Source: Filosporella fistucella | Taxonomy: Eukaryota; Ascomycota; Leotiomycetes; Helotiales | Length of the DNA stretch: 64,000 bases | Direction of reading: 5' to 3' | Assembly (NCBI GenBank): GCA_030077755.1 | Contig: JAQJZZ010000001.1 | Coordinates: 124,001-188,000 of the forward strand | Shown here: positions 36,608 to 48,831 of the stretch, piece by piece | Layout of the letters: every line of letters starts with the position of its first letter | Position numbering within the stretch: the stretch's first letter is position 1 | The notes under the pieces: generated by a model | The model's input: only the letters and a program-made list of their open reading frames with translations | Database searches by the model: none | What the model was told of the DNA's origin: nothing | Program-made: the position numbers and the translations under genes

Positions 36608-37462
36608 TCAAAAACTAGCCTTCCCCATCCCCCTAATTGCATCTCCCAATTCCTTCAATGTTTGCGCATCTCTAGGAATAGTATGACCTTTCCCATGATC
36701 AAAAAGTACAGCATCATCCTGCTCACAAACATTAAACAACGCCATCGCACCTTGCAAGTAAGGATCATCAGCTCCAATACAATGCAATGTAGGTACATCC
36801 ACGACCTCCGTACTATTGTCCGCAAGCAACATCTCATTTCTCACCGGATCAAGTGGTGGCCACCCAGCGAAGAAAACAGCTCGTTTGATCTGTCTCGGTC
36901 GACCTTCTGCGGCGTACCGTCTTGCTTCGTCCATGATAAGTGTGGAGCCTATCACGGCGCCTTCGCTGTATGCACAGATACCATCAAATGGACCATACTG
37001 ATCCATGATTTGATAGAGTGCATCAAGTGCATTCTGGACCGATGTTCGGATTTCTTCTGTGCCGCCGGGGAGAAGTTCTCTCAGGACATCTTCTGCATTC
37101 TCGCCCTCGGGAAAGTCACGCACTCGTTCGAGAACGTCATTTTGATGTATGCCGTCGTATTCTATGAAGCGGTAGTGGGGTGGAGGACCGAAATAATCAA
37201 GGAACCCTGGTGGAGGTGTGCATAGGACTGTTCCTTCAGTGAAGAAGAAGGATGCTGTTCCAGTTGAGGAGAGTTCCTTGCAGAAAGGCGCTGTAAATCG
37301 TTAGATATGGACGTTTTTAATGATCGGAGCTTGAACAATTAATACCTAGTTGCACCTCAAAATTCTGTTCTAGAAGTTAGTATTGTGCTTGAACGGTTTG
37401 ATGGAGAGAGAATGTCACACCTTTGCACTACCATAAGCACCAGGTAAACACAGAAACCTCAT
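36608..37462 (-). CDS. FSH1-family serine hydrolase, possible PKS product-release enzyme
   Basis: Alpha/beta hydrolase of the FSH1 family. Exons complement 37421-37462, 37346-37364 and 36608-37290 give 247 residues. Start at 37462 (MRFLCLPGAYGSA), the usual family opening (FLCLHG-type). The catalytic triad is visible: Ser129 in CAYSEGAV, Asp195 or 196 in GADDPY and His223 in GKGHTIPRD. Ala-Tyr-Ser-Glu-Gly replaces the more common G-F-S-Q-G, a normal variation. The cap includes LCTPPPGFLDYFGPPP. It lies about 1.8 kb from the start of a highly reducing PKS and is transcribed away from it, so the two may share a regulatory interval. Established knowledge: LovG-type FSH1 hydrolases release products from highly reducing PKSs that lack a thioesterase. 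Its action on this PKS is inferred from position. Confidence 0.9.
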
Positions 37463-39297
37463 TTTGGACTGAAAGAGTAAATGTGTTTCCTGCTCATCAT
37501 GAAGAAGCACTTTCGAGTTTAGATAGACAGTAGAATTTGAGACTAGGGCTGGCGTGCAATAGCGGAGACACGCCAGCCCTGTTTTGGTTCTCCCTCTGCA
37601 CAGGGAATACAACCCCCCCTGGAACTACTGCTGGTCCCCGGCCAATTCACTGATAGCTGCAATACATGTGAACTGACAGATAGAAACTCCTCATCTCATC
37701 ATCTTGGAGTAGAATGATGATAGTGAGATACGGCTAGCAATTGCCTATTGTAGATATGAAGCTCTTATCAGAGATGGTAGTTGATCTTCAGATCTGCGAA
37801 TTGATACTGGTTTCGGTCGAGAAGAATGGGACATGCTAGGACATAACTTATGAGTATAGAGTATATATATTACGGAGGTCTGATAGCCGCAGCTGTCCGG
37901 CAGATGTGATAGGAGATGCTTCGGACGGCGTTGTCTTGTCCCGCTCTTCTCGGCACTTGGACTAGGATCGAGGAGATATTGACGAATAGCAAGAAATCCG
38001 AGAAGCTTGGATTCGACCAGTGATCTTAAATTTGTACGAGATTATGTGGCGGGCCCTTTCGACGTTGTCGATATCTCGAAAGTATCCAAGCGTGAGGGGT
38101 CAATTGGGGTTTAGGATGTCCAGCTGGAGATGAAGCCGTAGTTGGAAAAAGATGATCAATAATGCCCGAAGGGGAATGGGACTGGGACTCCACATTCATC
38201 GATTACTGAGATGCTCGTTCGCCTGGACCACCTTCGGATGTACAGTAGGCCGGCAATTTAGTGCCACGTGCACTCTAGCAACGCGGCAGGTACGACCGTA
38301 AAAGCCACTTGCAAATAGGAAAGCAGCTAGCTCCTAAATGGGCAAGCGTATAACCAATATGCTACCTCAATCTCAATCTTCCAAGAATCAACCCTCTCCA
38401 CTTCCACTTCGACCGGATCATAATTTACCTCCCCAGCTTCCAGCTTCTGTCGTGCAACTCAAAACCTGAGTATGGGCCCGAAGTCTATTCATGTTCACAC
38501 CCCGTGATACATAGCACAAATTCCAAGTCGGCACATTTGAACGTTCCAAATATCTTCGGTATCGCCGACTTCGTGGGACTTCGGACACTCAGATACCACC
38601 ATGAATCGTGCACACTCCCAATTCGGCTCACCCTGCTCTCTTCATCATGCTGAAGAGTGATCAGCTGTAGGATTTCTGTATTTCTCTTAGCATATCGTCC
38701 ACTCTTCTCCTTAACCTTTCCTCTAGCTAGCCAAGTCTTGTCACTCCTCACATCTCCGGAAATGATATTGGTCCTATCTTCAGCATCTGCAGGTACACTA
38801 ATTTGGCTCTCCAAGATCGACGGATCTTTTGATAGTGAGGGTATCGAGTCTTATCGTTGCCGATTCCAGCTTTAGCAGCATCATGGCATGTGTTTCCACA
38901 GATATTTCTTACCTGCTTCGTGGGGTTGAAAAGACATGTGCTCGAAATCGAGAGCCCCAGATCTTCTCAGCGTCAAGATAAATGGTGTATAAAGTCATGC
39001 CTCGATAAGACAATATTCGATCATATGTCTCATATATCTCACCTCTCTCTTTTTGTTTTACTTTTGTTCTCCCTTCAACTTGATTAAGCAGCTGATGTCC
39101 GCGGCATTTACCGAAGACCCTTGTGTGGAGGTACGTATCCGATACCTCCAAATTTTACTATCAATAGCTAACTGCTAAAATGAAAGGCATATATTGTCTT
39201 GCAGTCGCCCATTTGTCTAGGTCTGTTAGAAGTCCTCCATCAATCAAAAGTTCGACGCTGACAGTCAATGGACGAACACAGCGCACTGTTTTAAAAT
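37463..39297. promoter_or_regulatory. shared divergent promoter interval of hydrolase and PKS
   Basis: About 1.8 kb between divergent genes. It contains TATATATA near 37862. A minus-strand ATG frame of 109 residues (38485-38814) has no recognisable domain and is not called. No binding site for a pathway regulator could be identified with confidence, and no regulator gene lies nearby. Confidence 0.4.
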
Positions 39298-42200
39298 ATG
39301 GCACCTTCAGCTATGCCCCTCAATGGGGAGAGCTACGATAATTCTATTGACCGTGGAGCGGCTGTCAGAACAAACAATTTATCTCAAACTACTGGCTATA
39401 CGAACGGAGCACACTACCCAAATGGACACTCCAATGGTAACGGTATCACGCCCAACTCCAATGTGGAGCCCATTGCCATAGTAGGGATGGGATGTCGGTT
39501 GCCAGGTGACGTTTCAAGCATTGAAGGGTTTTGGGAACTCTGTTCTCGTGCCAGAAGTGGCTGGTCGAAGATTCCCTCCAGCAGATTTAACCATGAAGCG
39601 TTTCATCACCCAAATCCAGACAAGATGGGATGCTATAATTCAGAAGGAGGTCACTTTTTGAACGAAGATGTGGGATTGTTTGACGCCCCTTTTTTCAACA
39701 TCACTGAGAAAGAAGCCATCTCCATGGATCCTCAACAAAGATTATTGCTCGAATGTACTTTCGAAGCACTGGAGAATGCTGGCATATCAAAACGAAGGCT
39801 AGTGGGCGAGAATGTTGGTGTTTATATCGGTGGATCATTCGCAGATTACGAGCTGAGAAATTGTCGGGACATTGACAGTAAGTAGAAAAACGGGTTTGAT
39901 CTCATTCCCTTCACCCACTATCATCAAATTCGGTATACCAAACTTTCATACTAACATTGCATCCATAGCAACTCCTATGTACCAGGCAACTGGATGTGCA
40001 CCATCGCTCCTGGCCAACAGAATATCATACTACTTCGACTTCTCTGGCCCTAGCTTTACCGTCGATACAGCATGCTCATCTAGTTTATCAGGTCTGCATT
40101 TAGCATGCCAAAGCTTGACGAGTGGTGAATCGAGTCATGCGATTGTCGCTTCATGTCATTTAAACATTTTACCAGGTGAGTACTTTTGACCATTTGCCCT
40201 GAAATTCGTCTTCATTTCCTCCCACCTCTTTTGTTTGACTCTGTTACCTGAAATCCACAAATTGACGTTGTTTCGGCAGATTACTTTATCACGATGTCGA
40301 TGTCGAGGTAGGTCTTTACATTCCCTTACAGGTGCTCTTCCTGATAGAACCATGATAGCTTATTCTCTGATGAAGGCAAATCATTTGCATTTGATTCAAG
40401 AGGAAGTGGATTCGGTCGTGGTGAGGGAGTCGGTTGTGTGATTCTAAAACCACTCAACGAAGCCATGAAAGCCAATGATTCGATTCGAGCAGTCATTGTA
40501 GGATCTGGAATGAATCAAGATGGGAGGACCAAAGGGATCACAATGCCTAACTGCGATGCGCAAGTAGCGTTGATGAGATCCGTGTATGCCAAATATGGCT
40601 TGGATCCTCGAGAAGCAGGCTACATCGAGGCACACGGGACTGGAACCAAGGTTGGCGATCCGATTGAGGCAACAGCATTGCATGAGGTATTTGGAGAAGG
40701 TCGTAGTTCCAAGCAACCTCTTTATATTGGCTCAGTGAAATCGAATATCGGTCACTTGGAAGGTGCAAGTGGAGTTGTTTCCGTCATCAAAACAGCAATG
40801 ATGCTTGAAAAGGGGTTCATCCTTCCAAATTATAATTTCGAAAAAGGCAACCCAAAAATTCCGTTCGATGATTGGCATCTTAAGGCACGTTACATCTATA
40901 CCACTATTACTCCCACTAATATTCTCAGGTCCCAACTTCCCAGAGGCCCTGGCCACGGGGCAAAAGGTATGCTAGCATTAACAATTTTGGATTTGGCGGG
41001 ACAAATGCGCATGCTGTTTTAGAAAAGGCTCCAGGGACTCCAAAACGAATCCTTGAAGGAACCAATGATACACTTGCTACGGGGCAAAAGTCACTAATAA
41101 AACGAGTATACGTTCTTTCCGCGAATGACAAGACATCGCTACAAACACGTATGCATGATCTTACAGTCTACCTTGAACAACGACCAGAAGTCTTCCAAAA
41201 CTCCCTCCTACCAAACCTAGCATACACACTCGGCCAGCGAAGGTCACACCTTGCATACAAAATCGCGATTCCAGCTCGATCATCTGCAGAACTTATCCCT
41301 GCCCTCGCAAGCTCCGATGCCATTTCAGTCAGAGCTTCAAGAGAACCTCGGATTGGTTTTGTATTCACTGGCCAGGGTGCACAATGGTATGCAATGGGAA
41401 AAGAATTGATTGACGCATATCCAGTATTTGCATCTACAATGGAGAATTTTGATAGGTGTCTTGCGGATTTAGGAGCGACATTCTCCATCATTGGTAACAG
41501 CGGGTTCTCTCAGCAAGGTGAAATTTACTGACAAATCACAGATGAACTTTCCAAGGACTCGGAAACAAGTCAAATTCCAGACGCTCACATCAGTCAACCT
41601 GCGTGCACGGCTGTGCAATTAGCTTTGGTCGATTTACTGACGTCGTGGGGCATCAAACCAGTAGCAGTGGCTGGCCATTCCAGTGGAGAAATTGGGGCGG
41701 CATATGCTGCTGGTGCTCTCACACTACAATCTTGTGTTGCCATCGCATACTTCAGAGGCCAGTCGATCATTTCTCTCAAGCGGGACTTCCCAGACTTGAA
41801 TGGTGCTATGATGGCTGTTGGGTGTAGTGCCGACGAGGTAAGACCATTGATCAAGATGCTAAGAAATGGAAGGGCAACTGTCGCATGCATCAATAGCCCA
41901 TCTAGCATCACGGCTTCTGGAGATGAGGATGCTATCAGTGAATTACAACAGCAAGTTGAGCAGAGGCAAATGTTCAACAGGAAGCTTAGGGTTGATACAG
42001 CCTATCATTCGCATCATATGAATCTCGTGGCAGAAGAATATCGCCAGAATATCAAACATGTTGACACTCTTGAAACATCTGAAGTTGCTTTCCACTCCTC
42101 GTTGAGGGGTCATCAAATCAAGGTGTCTGAGTTGGGTCCAGTATACTGGGTGGAAAATCTGACCTGCCCTGTTCGCTTTTCGGAGGCAGTCCAAAGCATG

Positions 42201-45200
42201 TACCGGCCAGCAGGCAATGATCCAGCGATAGATTTATTGGTCGAGATAGGGCCACACGCCGCTTTGGAGGGTCCGATCAAGCAAATCATGAAATCTATAG
42301 GTGGAAGCGCCATCAAGATTCCTTACACATCTGCACTTTACAGAAACAAAGATGCCGTCGATACCGTCACCCAGCTCGCATCTACACTCTTCATGAAAGG
42401 AACAGATGTTGATTTTGGGGCTATCAACTTCCCTTTCCCTGGTATCCAGGCACCAGTGCTCTTGACTAACCTGCCAAGATATCCGTGGAATCATTCTACT
42501 AAGTACTGGCACGAGTCTAGGATTGCTGAGAAACATGCGCACCGAGCATTCGCCAGGAACGATCTCATCGGAACACTTGCCAGCTACTCAAACGATTTGG
42601 AACCTACGTGGAGGAACACTATTCGAGTTGATGACATGCCTTGGGTACGTCACCACAGGATGCAATCAATGTCAGTCTACCCCATGGCTGGTTACATTGC
42701 TATGGCTTTAGAGGCGGCTTCTCAAAGAGCCCTGATGCGAAATGTTGCGTTTGATAGATTTGAGCTTCGGGAAGTCACTGTCAGCAGACCTCTTGTCATA
42801 CATGAAGGTAATGATGTTGAGACCAATATCACACTTCGTGCTTTCACAGAGGGTACCAGAGCGTCTTCTGACGTCTGGGATGAATTCCGTATATTCTCGT
42901 GGGCGAAAGATAGAAGCTGGATTGAGCACTGTCGAGGACTCATTTCCGTTGTCAAATCAGCAGATGGAAATGTGATCGATGGCGCTCAACAAGCATTCAA
43001 TGCTAAAACTGATTTGATTTCCAAGCTGAGGAATTACACTGAAGAGTGTTCCGCCAAAGTGAACACGTCTCTTATGTATGACACTTTGGCAGAAGCAGGT
43101 GCTGGATATGGACCGATATTCCAAGGACTGGAGAATTGTTGTGCCAGCGATAATCATGCTATAGCAGATTTGATTGTTCCAGATACCGCTGGGATCATGC
43201 CGAAAGGATACGAACCGAACTTCATCATCCATCCTGCATTTTTAGACCAATTTATTCAAATTGCTTGGCCGATTTTCGGTGCCGGCTGGAAGGGCCTGGA
43301 TGTTTTGTATATGCCTTCCTTTATTCAAAGCATGTATATACCCACTGGCATCACTACCAAGAGCGGGGATCGAATGCGGGTATTTGGAACTGGCAGGCCG
43401 ACTCCGCAAGCCCCCGCTCCAACGAAGTTTACTCTCTTCGCGACATCTTCAGACAGCGGAGATGAGGCGTTGATCAGGATGGAGGACCTCGTTATGACTC
43501 CAATTTTTGATGGCACAACTGACGGCTCGATTTTGGAAAGAGAGCTCTGCTATAAGATGGTCTGGGAATCAGTTGGTGGTAACCATGAGACGAATGGCAA
43601 TTCAAATGGTATCGAAGTTAATGGGAAAGCACTCCACGAAACCAATGGCTCTGCCACCCCGTTTGCTGTCGATGTCGCCATCATTTGCAATGAAGAGACC
43701 CAGAAACCGCTATTAGCAAGTATCCAAGAATTGTTCAGTAGCTATGTGCTTTCTGCCCCCGTGGTGGGAGTATTTGGCAATATTGATACAGCTGGGAAAG
43801 TCTGCATTGTCTTGTCGGAACTTGACAAGCCAGTCATCTCAAATCTGGATAATGCCGACTTCAAAGCTATTCAGAGAATGCTTTCGGATGCCGCGGGAGT
43901 AGTATGGCCTGTTCGAGGAGCATACACTGACTCCTCAAACCCAGATGCTCAAATGGTAATTGGTATGGCACGAAGTATCCGCTCCGAGACTCTTCTCAAA
44001 TTTGCAACGGTAGACCTTAATACTTCGCCGCAGCTATCGGAGACAAACACGGCAGAAGTCATTTTAGATGTTTTCAAAAGAGCATTCAGCCCCGATGCTC
44101 CATCCATTCGGTTGGATATGGAGTTTCAAGAGCGTGACGGCAATCTCTCCGTGCCGAGGGTCATCAACGATCCAGAGATGAACAAATTTGTCCATCAAGA
44201 AACCCAGCCGACTGCTGCACCGGATCTCCAGCCATTCACACAAGAGGTTAGGCCCCTTAAGATTGCAATTGAAACGCCAGGTGCACTCGACACCCTCTAT
44301 TTCAAGGATGATCTTACTCATGGCACAGCCCTTTCCGAACATGGGGTGGAAATAAAAGTTAAAGCTACGAGCATGAACTTTAAAGACATCATGATATCTA
44401 TGGGTCAACTCTCAAGCAAATACATTGGGGTTGAATGTGCTGGTATAATAAGCGCTGTTGGCAGCAAAGTCGCCGATCTCAAGCCTGGTGACAGAGTATG
44501 TGCGATGAGTGAAGGAGCATACTCCACATATACCCGGTGCCTAGGTACAAGCGTCAGCAAAATTCCTGACTCGATGTCTTTCGAGGATGCATCAACTATT
44601 CCCGTGATCTATTGCACAGCGTACTATTCTCTATTCGATCTCGGTCGCCTGGCGAAGGGCGAACGTCTCTTAATTCATGCAGCCGCTGGTGGTGTCGGAC
44701 AAGCAGCTATCGTCCTGTCTCGAATGGTTGGAGCCGAGATATTCTGCACAGTGGGCAGCGTTTCGAAGAAAGAGTTCTTGATGAGTGAGTATGACATACC
44801 TGAAGACCATATTTTCTACAGCCGCAATACGTCATTCGCAAAATCCATCAAGAGAGCTACTAACGGAGAGGGCGTCGACGTCGTACTCAATTCTCTTGCT
44901 GGTGACCAGCTCCGAGAAACGTGGGACAGCCTTGCCCATTTCGGACGTTTCATTGAGATCGGCAAGAAGGATATCGTGGGCAACTCGAGACTTGAGATGA
45001 AAAGATTTGAGCACAACGCTTTATTTGCTTCGGTCGATCTTACGGTTGTCGCTGCTGAACGACCTAGAATTATGAAGCGGTTGCTGAATGATGTTTTCAA
45101 CTTGATGGAGAAAGGACTTGTGCAACCTATATCTCCAATTACAATCTTCACCATTGCCAATGTGGAGTCTGCATTCCGCATCCTCCAAAGCGGCAAGATC

Positions 45201-46454
45201 ATGGGTAAGATTGTCGTTGTTCCCAAGGAGGGCGACCAAGTTCGAGCTATCCCATGTAAGACGCCGAAAAACTTGCTGAGACCAGATGCTACATACATCA
45301 TAATTGGTGGCACTGGTGGGCTTGGAAGAAGTATGAGTCGATGGATGATTGAGAAAGGTGCAAGGCACATCGTCCTTCTTTCACGCAGTGGAAATGCTGG
45401 TGGTAAGGTTGCTGAGCTGATCGAGGAGGCCAAGAGGTTTGAAGCCAACATCATTGTCAAATCCTGCAATGTAGCAGACAGAGCTCAAGTTAAGACTCTT
45501 GTCAGTTCGGAGCTCTCGTCGATGCCACCAATTAAGGGCGTCATCCACGCTGCTATGGTTCTATATGTAGGTCTCCCCATCCGCTGTTCGAAGAACCTGG
45601 CTAACAAATCAAATCAGGACTGCCTCTTCGAGGAAATGACCCACGAACAATGGGACGCAGTTGTGAAACCCAAAGTTGCAGGCGCATGGAATTTCCATCA
45701 CGCCCTCCTCTCATCATCCACGCCCCTCGATTTCTTCACACTCATTTCCTCCGCAGCAGGTGCAGTTGGTAACCGTGGCCAGGCTGCATACGCAGCAGCC
45801 AACTGTTTCCTCAACGCATTTGCTCAATACCGCAAAAATCTCGGTCTCCCGGCCTCGAGCATAGATCTCACAGCCGTAAGCGACGTGGGGTATCTTGCTG
45901 AAAACGAGGAGCGCAAAAAAGAAGTAGAAGGAAATTTGGGTGGTGAGACAATTGCAGAGAAGGAAGTTTTGGCTTTAATAGCTGCTTCCATTACAGGGAG
46001 AATGGAAAGCTGTGGGAATCATACTATTACGGGATTGAAAGTTACACCTGATGCTGTCTCGTCTTTATTCTGGACTTCCGACGCAAAGTTCTCACATCTT
46101 GTTGAGGCAGCTGCTGCGCAAGCTCCAACTTCTGCGACGGCAATCGTTTCTCTATCACAAGCCTTGAAGCAAGCTCGTGGCAAGGAGCAAGCACTCGATC
46201 TTGTAAGCGAGGCGCTGATGACGAAGGTCTCTGCTGTACTTATGGTGCCTAGAGAGGAGATGGATGCAAGTAAGCCGATTGTAACATATGGATTAGACTC
46301 CTTGGTGGCGATCGAGATACGAAATTGGATTACTCGAGAACTGGAGGTGAGTCTGCAGGTGTTGGAGTTGTTGACTAGTGGGAGCATCAGGGCTCTAGGC
46401 GAGACGATTCTGGGTAAGAGTAAATTGGTCAAGTTTGAGGAGAAGGGGGAATGA
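39298..46454 (+). CDS. highly reducing type I polyketide synthase (KS-AT-DH-ER-KR-ACP)
   Basis: Iterative type I PKS of the highly reducing class, building a reduced polyketide chain from acyl-CoA and malonyl-CoA. Exons 39298-39877, 39969-40175, 40280-40307, 40359-40884, 40929-41493, 41542-45566 and 45618-46454 total 2256 codons (2255 residues). KS: TACSSS with Cys229, EAHGTGT and [17 protein letters not shown] with Ser682. DH: H1007 followed by RMQSMSVYP and HPAFLD with Asp1204; the usual Gly of HxxxGxxxxP is Ser1011. [13 protein letters not shown] near 1680. KR: GGTGGLG near 1890, Tyr2035. ACP: GLDSL with Ser2205. No C-methyltransferase motif is seen and no thioesterase or condensation domain follows the ACP. 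The intron at 40885-40928 begins with GC. Product unknown; only the FSH1 hydrolase and possibly flanking genes could belong to the pathway. Confidence 0.96.
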
Positions 46455-46617
46455 TATTGTTTCTTAAATTGAGAGTACGGGGTTTTGGAGTGTTGTCATA
46501 TTTTAAGTGTGTTTATGGGACTTGAGTGCGCTGGGCATTATCCCTCTGTGCGTTTGAGGAATAATTCACATTATACCTTCGATCAGCTATGCTAGTAATT
46601 ACATTGAGAGTATCAAT

Positions 46618-48831
46618 TCAAGCTCCAACTCTGATTTGATGTGTCTTCACCTCATCGCCAAATGACAGATGCAGCTCGATGATCTTTCCTCTCAATCGAT
46701 CTAATCCATGTATATGAATTCTTGCTGCCGTGTCGTCCTCTCCGGTCTTTGCTTTCCTTGGAAGCGGTTTGTGGGATACATAATTTGTCACTTCGACTCT
46801 GGGAGTCTTCCTCTCTGTTAATTGTGCCCATCTCTGTGCCACTCTCATCCCTTTGAGCACAACCACCATCTTTCTCTTTCCCATCTCCACCTCTCCATCC
46901 GTCTCATCATCGCTCCACTCCCCCTCACTCGAGCATATCTCTTCAACAGCTCTATCCCACCTCATACACTTCCGTTCATAAATATCAATAAGCTTCCTCG
47001 CATGCACCAATTCCCTCTCAGTCTTCCACTCATCCCAATCTTTTCCCCACCCCTTCCACCGAATCTTATACTCCCATTTCCCTTTCTTCGTCGGTCTCTT
47101 CGCTACAACTTTTTCAATCTCCCATTCCACTTCTCCATCTACTATCACCGGTTCGCGATCATATGCGTAAGTGTATTTCCACCTAGTGGACGGAGAAACG
47201 GTATATGTACCATCTGGATTACGTTTCCGTTTCTTGGGCCTGGGGCTAGAGAATTCTGAAGGTCTTGGGCGACTGCTGCTTGTGTACCCTGGGATTATAC
47301 CTACGGTTCCTTTTCCGAGGAATCGCATGTCTTCTTTTAGTTTTTCGAAAGGTTCATTTTGGCTTGATATTGCGTCTAATGTCTTTTTGACATCGTTGAT
47401 ATCAGGGCTACAAGTTTTCCCAGTTTTAGAATCGATGTATTGGAATAGGGAGGCGTAATGTGTCGCATCTCCCACTCTTTCTATTCTTTGGGAGAGGAAT
47501 TTCAGAGCTTCTATGTCCTCATCTACCAAGCACGTTTTCGCAGCACTTATCAACTGCTGTGGTCCAGATCCAGGCTCATCATACCTCTTATTTCCATTCC
47601 TAGCGCGGATCTCAGCTTCATTCACAATATATGTCCGCACCATCCATTCTACATGATGCGCCTGATCCTGAAACACAACTTGTCCTCGCTCTGTGTACAA
47701 CTCCTTATTCCATCTCCTAAACACTGTCTCACTCTGTCGCTCATTAGCATATAATACAACATTGAATCTACTGAACTCGGTTCCTGCTGGTAAAGGGGCT
47801 AGTAATGCAGGAAGCGGTGCTGGTGTTCGTAACGGCGATCCACGAGGAACAGAATAAACTCCCACTCCTGAACTGCCATGAAAGTTCCTCGCTGAGAAAA
47901 GTATAATCTCAAATGGCAACAGCGGAACCGTAACTCGATAAGGCGTAACATTGAAACGACCTCCAAAATAATCCTCTGAGAAATGACTTAGTGATACCAC
48001 CGCAGCGAGACTCGTTGGATCATTGAGGATATCCCTGTGCACTCCCCCAAACTTCTTTAGTGATTTTTGTAATTGTTGTTGTTCTCTCGAATAATTAAGT
48101 TGTACAGAGGTGAACTGTCTATTCTTCTTACTTCCAACCATCAACGACGCACTCTGATAAAATCTCTCCTCTCGTCCGAAATTATTCAAGGAAGGAATAA
48201 ATTGATTTGCAGCTTCAGATACAATATCCGTCAACTCTGTAATTACAGCCTGTGCATCTATTTCCTCACTCGCTCTCGCTAGGGGTCCTAATTGTGAACT
48301 CGATGCGCCCACGTGGGGTTTATTCGTTATACCGAGTGAAAACCTCGTCCCTGTAATCTCTAGAAATTGGCTCTTCGCTCTCGTCGATACCTCTAATAGT
48401 TTCTGCTTATACTCTTCATTCAAAAGCTTTTCTCTCAATGCAACTAGGCGTTCCAGCAATCCATGGTCTTTTAACCATTGTGCTGATATTCGCGCTGCGG
48501 CGGGGTGCCGACCATTTGGTGCTTGCGCGTAGATTATTTGGTCTTGGTGCAACTCTTGAAATCCGATTGAAGAGAGCTCTTCCGTGGTGAGACAGCGGTG
48601 AGAGTGTAACAGAGATGGAAGATCGGGGGCTAGGGTGCGTCGTTCAGGGACGGTAACAGATTCGTTGAGGTGGAGTGTGCATTCTCCGTTTTCCCAAATG
48701 GGGTCGAAGATTCGTTTACCAGTATAGGGTTTGAAAGGTTCTGGGAGATTTAAGAGTTGTGAATCTATTGGGTATGTATCGTATTGGGATTCTTGAGTTG
48801 ATTGACTTCCAGGCGTAGATACTGGTTCCAT
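46618..48831 (-). CDS. chromodomain protein with probable 2-oxoglutarate/Fe(II) dioxygenase core
   Basis: Single exon, 737 residues, starting at ATG 48831 (MEPVSTPGSQ). Residues about 260-365 read like a double-stranded beta-helix dioxygenase: H265-R-D267 in GGVHRD, a GG turn in YFGGRF, H318 in ARNFHGSSG, Arg candidates R329 and R355, and a final strand FNVVLYANE. Such an H-x-D...H arrangement is the iron site of 2OG/Fe(II) enzymes, including the fungal TET/JBP-like group; assignment to that group is inference. A basic KKRKR stretch near 533-537 may be a nuclear signal. Residues about 567-620 form a chromodomain (VEWEIEKVV, RWKGWGKDWDEW) with cage aromatics W570, W592 and W595; the GW-KDWDEW stretch also resembles the MRG15-type chromo barrel. 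An acidic region and a beta-rich tail follow. It converges on the PKS with 163 bp between stops. A chromatin-directed oxidation role is inferred. Confidence 0.82.
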   Translation of the reverse strand: MEPVSTPGSQSTQESQYDTYPIDSQLLNLPEPFKPYTGKRIFDPIWENGECTLHLNESVTVPERRTLAPDLPSLLHSHRCLTTEELSSIGFQELHQDQIIYAQAPNGRHPAAARISAQWLKDHGLLERLVALREKLLNEEYKQKLLEVSTRAKSQFLEITGTRFSLGITNKPHVGASSSQLGPLARASEEIDAQAVITELTDIVSEAANQFIPSLNNFGREERFYQSASLMVGSKKNRQFTSVQLNYSREQQQLQKSLKKFGGVHRDILNDPTSLAAVVSLSHFSEDYFGGRFNVTPYRVTVPLLPFEIILFSARNFHGSSGVGVYSVPRGSPLRTPAPLPALLAPLPAGTEFSRFNVVLYANERQSETVFRRWNKELYTERGQVVFQDQAHHVEWMVRTYIVNEAEIRARNGNKRYDEPGSGPQQLISAAKTCLVDEDIEALKFLSQRIERVGDATHYASLFQYIDSKTGKTCSPDINDVKKTLDAISSQNEPFEKLKEDMRFLGKGTVGIIPGYTSSSRPRPSEFSSPRPKKRKRNPDGTYTVSPSTRWKYTYAYDREPVIVDGEVEWEIEKVVAKRPTKKGKWEYKIRWKGWGKDWDEWKTERELVHARKLIDIYERKCMRWDRAVEEICSSEGEWSDDETDGEVEMGKRKMVVVLKGMRVAQRWAQLTERKTPRVEVTNYVSHKPLPRKAKTGEDDTAARIHIHGLDRLRGKIIELHLSFGDEVKTHQIRVGA

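Noticed and set aside
38485..38814. Minus-strand 109-codon ATG frame in the PKS/hydrolase interval
   Set aside because: No recognisable domain; could be real but cannot be supported from sequence alone.
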